NCBI RefSeq assembly: GCF_025602895.1
Contig: NW_026516220.1
Span: forward strand, 310,001 to 374,000
Direction: 5' to 3'
DNA from: Polychytrium aggregatum
Taxonomy: Eukaryota; Chytridiomycota; Chytridiomycetes; Polychytriales
DNA: 64,000 nt
Translations under genes and position numbers: made by a program
Shown: one piece after another, positions 58,166-64,000 of the stretch
Layout of the letters: every line of letters starts with the position of its first letter
Position numbering within the stretch: position 1 is the first letter of the stretch
Notes under the pieces: model-generated
What the model was told of the DNA's origin: nothing
The model's input: the letters and a program-made list of their open reading frames with translations, nothing else
Database searches by the model: none

Positions 58166-59845
58166 TTGGGCCGGCGCTTACCCCCCTCCAAGGAAGAAAG
58201 AAACGCTTCCGATTTGGGAGAGCGACGAGACTTGTTGAGAGAGTTCAGGAGATGTTGCAATCGGCCCAGCAATCGTTTGGGACGACATAAATCATCTGAG
58301 CAAGACTTTGCGATCTGCAGCAGGGAATATTTCCTGAATATCATCCAGCAGCCAAACAGTGTGCGATGCTGCGGCTGGGGCCGCACGACCGATATACGCC
58401 CTGTCGATCCTCCGCCAATTCTTCAACTCTTCGTCAGAACCCCTGACGGATCAATCTTGAAAAGGTCAAGACCATTTTGGTGCCTTCGGTGACGCTGCTG
58501 GTTGCCGGTGCTGGGCGTTGGTGTCTGCTCCCGCATGTGCGTTGCGTTGATACTTGGTTGGGGATATTGCAGTTGCCTCGCCGTCCGTCCTCGTCGTCCG
58601 TCTTCGCTGTTCGTTCCTGTGTGCTGCTGTTGCCGATCCATCTCGATCCCTCCGAGTCTTGTTGAGGGCAGCGGCGTGTGTCGAGTCCATCGAGGATTGT
58701 GATGGTTCTCCTTCCTGCTTGCAACTGTTCCTGCTTGCGATTGTTCCTGCTGTGTCCTGCGACTCTGGTGCTCACCTCCATGGCCCTTGCGGCCCAGTCC
58801 GTCGCCTGGCTTGGCTGAGAAAGCGGCTGCCGGCTGCCTGCGACCCTGGTCGTCTGGACGATTTGCATCTGCATGATTTGCGTCGGCATCTTCTGCGTTT
58901 GCATGATTTGCATCTTCTGCCTCGGACCGAGGCCATCCGACCACCCACCCTGGTCTCGACTGCGTGTGCCGCTCGACCACCTCGACCGAATGGCTTGGAC
59001 TTGGCCTTCCTGCAGACGGACTGTCTGGCTCTCTTGCACCGTCGAACGCATCGTCGAGCGCGGCTTCATCAGCTGCGCGAACAACGATTCTTCGACCGCC
59101 TGGGTTCTCTTGGCTGTCGTGGTCGACGATCGACACGGCAGAATCGACACGGCAGAATCGACACCTTGCTGATGGCAAGGACAGATATCATCACAGTCAG
59201 CACGGAAATCATCGTCAACGGCACAGTCATGGCCAGGATCACCGACGCTGCAAGTGCATCCAAGTCACTTCCCTGTCTCATCGGCAAGGCTCGTTGCGAA
59301 CCATAACCCCCGCCGACATTGCCTCGTCCCCGATTCGCTTGCATCTGCCGCACCGGCCACCGCACTTGCTGCTGGTCCTCGCCTCGTCTGCAACGACAGC
59401 TGCTCGCTGCTTGTTCGCTGCTTGCTCGCGATATGTGCCTTGCCGTTGGTCGTCGATGTGCCCTCCAGTCGCAGCATTCGAGCTGTGGCATCGAGCCGGG
59501 CCGCCAATGCAGCAAGCATCAATCCAAGCAAGCGCAACATCGGTGCATCGTCGGTGCATCGTCGGCATGGCATTGATGCGACCAGGAGCAGATGCCGGGG
59601 ATCGGTGCACCACGAACTCGACACGGCGGGAACTCGATATCCCACCAACAGCTCGATATCCCACCAACAGTCGAATATGCCACCAACAGTCAAATATGCC
59701 CAACAGCAGCCAGAAGCGAGTGAGCAATCGGCTGGTCGCCACAGGATGCCCACAATATCCGGCACCAGCCACAATCCAAAGACAACATAGACAGCAATCG
59801 ACAGACGGCCACTGTGCCGGCGACACACTGCCGAACAACAACAAT

Positions 59846-59916
<71 letters not shown>

Positions 59917-62900
59917 CCCCGGCACGCTTGATCAAAACGGAATCGGCAGCAACCACGACGATCCAGATGCCTCGACGCAACTTTCCTCCGCTTGACGATG
60001 CGTCTGTCGATGGGCCGGATGCTCCAATTCGAATGGCTGTTTCGGAGAACCTGGTCGCTGGATATCGGCGAGCAACGATGCCGTGATGAAGCCGTGACGA
60101 TGCCGTGACGATGCCGTGACGATGCTGCGACAGACTCGCTGACACCTGTGACTGATCCGGCGATGCCCGAAACCGATCGGTTGACGATCAAGATCGAGCT
60201 ACCGACATCCCAGCAGAGAACCAGGCCATCAAAGCAGCCGATCATTGTCCAAGAGAGTCGGGTGTCTGCCGTCCAAGGTGGTCGAGTCGAGGCAGGTCAA
60301 GCGGTCGAAGCTGGTTGGCACCAAGTGTCCATTCAATCGATCCCCTGCAAGCCAGGACGGCATCGGGAATCGAAGGGCCCAGGGCTGGCTGGCCGTGTGG
60401 GATCATCGAGCTCGGTCGCCTGTGGAAACAGCAGCACCGAGTTGATCGGCACGAGACAGGAGACATGCGACGAGGCCGCAAGGAACCGGGGGTGCGACGG
60501 ACACCCAGGAGTCGGTGCTGATGCTGATACCGATGCCTGCCGATGCCTGCTGATGCCTGTTGATGCCTGTTGATGCCGTGGACGTTGGATCCGTTGTGCC
60601 GAGACCCGTTCGTCCCTCCATTCCTTCCACATTTCATTCATTCGTTTCTTCCTTCCACCCCCTCCATTTCTTCCATTTCTTCGATTCCATTCGTTCCTTC
60701 ATTCCTTCCTTCCTTCCTTCCATTTCTTCTTCCTTCCGTGCTTCATTCTTTCGTCCTTGCCACATCGCCCGCACCAGTCGAGTCCCCACATCACCGCCGA
60801 CACCATCGACACCCCATCGGCACCACCCACCACACCCACTGCGATATCCTGCCTCCTGCCTCGCTCCCAACGACCCTCCTCCTCCTTGCATTCACATACC
60901 TCGTCAATGTGGATTGCACATCGGGCCGGCTGCTTGCTGCATGCATTCCTGCCTGGCTCGTTCGACCAACCAGCCGTCGTTCTTCGCCAGCAATCTTGGT
61001 CGTGTCGACCGGCCTGGTGCTGCATCGGCGATCATGGCATTCTGTTTGTCATCTCTGATATCCCCTTGGCAATCCCCGATGCTCGTTTGTCGATCCCTGG
61101 TTCTCTGTCGGCGATCCTGGTGTCCCGTTGACCCACATCTGCTTCTCGGCCACGCTTGTTGATTTGCTCCCTCCATCGGCCCTCCCTTGATTTCGACGGG
61201 TCTCTGGTCTGCGCGCCAATGTCTTGATCCACCAGCTGGTCTCTGGTGGTCTCTGGTGGTCTCTGCGAGTCTGGCTGGATCAGCGGACCGACGGCTGGCG
61301 GACTCACAGCAGCATCGGAGCCTTGTGGTGGTGTGGACTGAGGCAGCCACGACAGCGGCGGCAACAGCAGCAAACAGGAGCGGGATGGGGCGGGGTGGTG
61401 GGTGATACGATGCGATACGATACGATGCGACGGATGCGACGGATGCGATGCGACGGATGCGATGCGAGATGAGGAGAGAGAGGATGCGGCTGAATGGGAG
61501 CAGACACCACGATGGGCGAGGCGACGGTGCCGTTTTGCTGACTGGCCGACTGACCCGATTCTGCTCTCTTGTTCCCGCGCACGGATGCTCTCACCACCGG
61601 CTGGTGCAATATGCAACAACGGTCTGGATCGATCATCCGCATCGTTCGTCTGGATCGTTCGTCTGGATCGATTGTCCATATCAACCCATCGGCGGCAACG
61701 GGAATATCAACCACAACAACCACAACCACAACAACCACAACAACCGCAACACTGCTCTGAACGGCACCATGCCTTTCTCGGACTGGCTCCTCATCTGCAA
61801 CACTCGCACACCAACATCTGCACCGGATGAACTGCCTGGTCAATCCACCACGGACCCCGAATCGGCGTCTCCATCAACCACTTGTCGCATCGAACCACCC
61901 GGTTCTGATGATCCGACAACCGTCTGATACCGACACTGAATCACTAACTGCCTGATACCGACGCCACTTGCGGTTGTGTGGATCATTCGCTGCCATCTGG
62001 CATTCACCACTGGCATTCACCATCTGACATTCACCACTGACACTCACCATCTGACATTCACCACTGACACTCACCATCTGATGTTCACCATCTGATACTG
62101 GTCACATACCGTCGACCCTGTATCGCCGCGAATCGGGTGTGCTGGTCCAACAAACGTTGGATGCACATCCACATCGCGCTGCCGCCGACATTGCACTGAT
62201 ACTGGATTCATCCGACACTGGCTTGTTCTTGCGCTCATTCACTGATGTCGACAACTGGCAATGGCCAACACCTTCACGCGAATGCAACTGGGTGTCTGCT
62301 CATGCCGATGCCGACGTGCTTGCCGATGTGCTTGCCGATGTGCTTGCCGATGTGCTTGCCGATGTGCTTGCCGATGTGCTTGCCGATGTGCTTGCCGATG
62401 TGCTTGTCGATGTGCTTGTCGATGTGCCTGTCGATGTGCCTGTCGATGTGCTTGTCGATGCCAACGAACCCCTGTTGTCTCTGGGCAACGCTCGACAACA
62501 CTAACCACACCGTCATCGATGCCGGTGCTGGCCATCGCTATCACTTCCCGGCCATCGCTATCACTTCCCGGCCTCGATTCGCCTTTGCACTGTCGCCGTG
62601 CGTCTGTCTGTCTGTCTGTTGGTCGATCGGTCGGTCGGTCGTCTGCAACTCATTCCTTCCCGACTGCTTGCCGTGTCTGGCCTCGATCTGTTTGCATGCC
62701 AACCATCTGGACTGTATGCTTCGATCTGCTCCGTCCGGGCCTCGCCGACTGCTGCGACGGCTGCCTCAACTCGCTGTTTCGGTGGTCCTCAACTCGGCAT
62801 GCCTGGGTCGATTCAACTCATCGCTCCGGGCACCCTCGACCAATGCCACCACGGCTGGCTCGACCGATCTGTCCTTCGCAAACACCGCCCTGCTCGTCCA

Positions 62901-64000
62901 CAGCCCGCACGATCTCGGCGAGTCCGTCAAGTTCATTGCACACGTCAAGCTGTGGTCGCTGGACGGCGACGTCGATCACAGCCTCGTTCCGAGACCAAAG
63001 TCAACCAAGCGAGGATCAGCCTCCGACACATCCTCGGGAATCCATCCAACATCGAGCTCAGTTGCGGTGACGATCGGTCCGCCGGCTGCACCGCCGGAAG
63101 CCGAGGGACACAGCTCGTCGTCGAGCCTGGCTCCAAGCACAGCATCGGGACTTGGGCCGGAGCGTCCGGCGCAGCCATCGACCACAGAGCCGAGCCAAGA
63201 GCAGCGAAGCGTCCCGCTGCATCTGGCCATGTTCGGCACGCTGGTGTCGCAGGCCTACTTCCTGTCGGACATGTCGGATGAGCAGGGAGTGTTCTTCATC
63301 TTTGACCAGGTGTGTGTCCGGATCGAAGGGCGGTTCCGGCTCAAGTTTGTCCTCAACGACCTCGATCAAAGGTGAGAAGCACGGGCGAGGGCGTCGGGTG
63401 GTATGCACGGGACTCGAAGGACGATCAAGATAAAAGAAATGCGAGCGCTGATGGCAAATGCGAATGAGATCTGTAGCGGTACCGCAGGAGGCTGCGGATG
63501 CCCCGGACAACGGGTCAAAATACGAGGGTTGGAAACACATGAACCCATGCAGCAAATCGAGAGCATGCATCCAGTGATTCTGGATGAGGGCGGTTCGCCA
63601 GCGTAGCGAGATAAGGAACCGCTGGGGCCGATGCTTCCGGAGGCGAAAGTACCAAGACCGACATATCTACAAATGAAGGCTCACGGATATCGAGCGAAGA
63701 AGCCGAGGTGTGGCGCAATGGAGTCTGGTTCACTTCGAATAGCCACATAATGGCTACCCGTGGGAGGAAGATTCAAGCACAACTGCACAGCGGAACTTGT
63801 GGCGAATTGCAGAGCACGAAGTGATATCAGGGTATTCGAGATATCCACACGACCCGTGGATAGTATTCGGAACCGACCCGACTTAACTAACCATTTTGTG
63901 TAATCATACCAAAGTATAACCTCAGGAGGAAGGGTATCCCCAGCCCTCGCCACAACGATCAGCCAGCCATTCACATCGTACGGCTGGAAGCAGTTCCCCG
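58166..64000 (+). CDS. velvet-domain regulator, copy 3 (giant first intron; runs off the window)
   Basis: Exon 1 (58166-58464) carries REYFLNIIQQPNSVRCCGWG and RPVDPPPILQLFVRTPDG. Exon 2 (62904-63371) is the same as in copy 1 apart from one synonymous base (T6459 versus C63126). Exon 3 starts at 63915 (ITSGGRVSPALATTISQPF, then TSYGWKQFP) and is cut by the window end. Introns are 58465-62903 (4439 nt) and 63372-63914. Exon 1's 5' part and exon 3 differ clearly from copy 1 (YFLNIIQQPNSV versus YILKVVQQPKRA), although the middle is virtually identical. The start at 58166 is tentative. The function is inferred from the velvet family, as for copies 1 and 2. Confidence 0.8.
59846..59914 (+). repeat. 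(CAG)n microsatellite, 23 units
   Basis: Counterpart of 3233-3298, one unit longer, in intron 1 of velvet copy 3. Confidence 0.95.
62316..62459 (+). repeat. 12-bp tandem array, 12 units
   Basis: Counterpart of 5701-5808 with three additional GTGCTTGCCGAT-type units. It is intronic. Confidence 0.95.

Larger units (their letters stand above)
58418..63421 (+). repeat. 5004-bp near-identical direct repeat, copy 2
   Basis: Partner of 1805-6754, about 56.6 kb apart, same orientation. It starts in velvet exon 1 at ATTCTTCAACTCTTCG and ends in intron 2 at CTCGAAGGA. It contains the second giant intron and exon 2. A 20-base unit near 62531-62570 is tandemly duplicated only here. Confidence 0.95.

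Overview
The window looks like nuclear DNA of a GC-rich, intron-rich fungus that makes flagellated cells, most plausibly a chytrid-like zoosporic fungus. Every recognisable gene is broken by short GT-AG introns. The VTC polyphosphate polymerase genes, an ALR-type CorA transporter and velvet-domain regulators are fungal in character. A full CFAP57 gene (a ciliary protein) implies a flagellum. No bacterial or viral gene organisation was seen.

Layout. 1-13.9 kb and 58.2-64 kb hold three velvet-domain genes (two on +, one on -). The two + genes share a 4.95-5.0 kb near-identical block: a roughly 4.4 kb low-complexity first intron, the whole second exon and the start of intron 2. The - paralogue has only a 242-nt intron at the same place. 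15.5-20 kb holds a nine-exon cytochrome P450 and a COQ9 gene.

20.6-25.5 kb is the most unusual part. A Tc1/mariner-like element of 3.6 kb with 26-bp terminal inverted repeats carries a DD34E transposase and a Fanzor nuclease (eukaryotic TnpB relative). A second, 5'-truncated Fanzor lies just upstream, and a third 3'-end fossil lies at 41.5 kb. The transcribed 3' end next to the right terminus has a hairpin in all three copies and is a candidate guide (omega) RNA.

25.9-31 kb: a CorA/ALR magnesium transporter and a methyltransferase fused to a D-Ala-D-Ala-ligase-like ATP-grasp domain. 33-38.8 kb: CFAP57 in 15 exons. 39.4-45.6 kb: VTC1 and a VTC4-like polyphosphate polymerase side by side on the - strand, with matching C-terminal exon structures. 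47.4-51.1 kb: a GATA zinc-finger protein and an arylamine N-acetyltransferase. 51.9-54.9 kb: a large leucine-rich-repeat protein. 55.3-56.5 kb: a decayed non-LTR retrotransposon fragment.

Exon coordinates were assembled by hand from reading frame, splice-site consensus, phase agreement and family motifs. Most recognised genes close to an exact multiple of three, which supports the models; the velvet genes have uncertain ends. Large parts between genes are GC-rich, low in stop codons and full of short tandem repeats, so long open frames there are weak evidence of coding.
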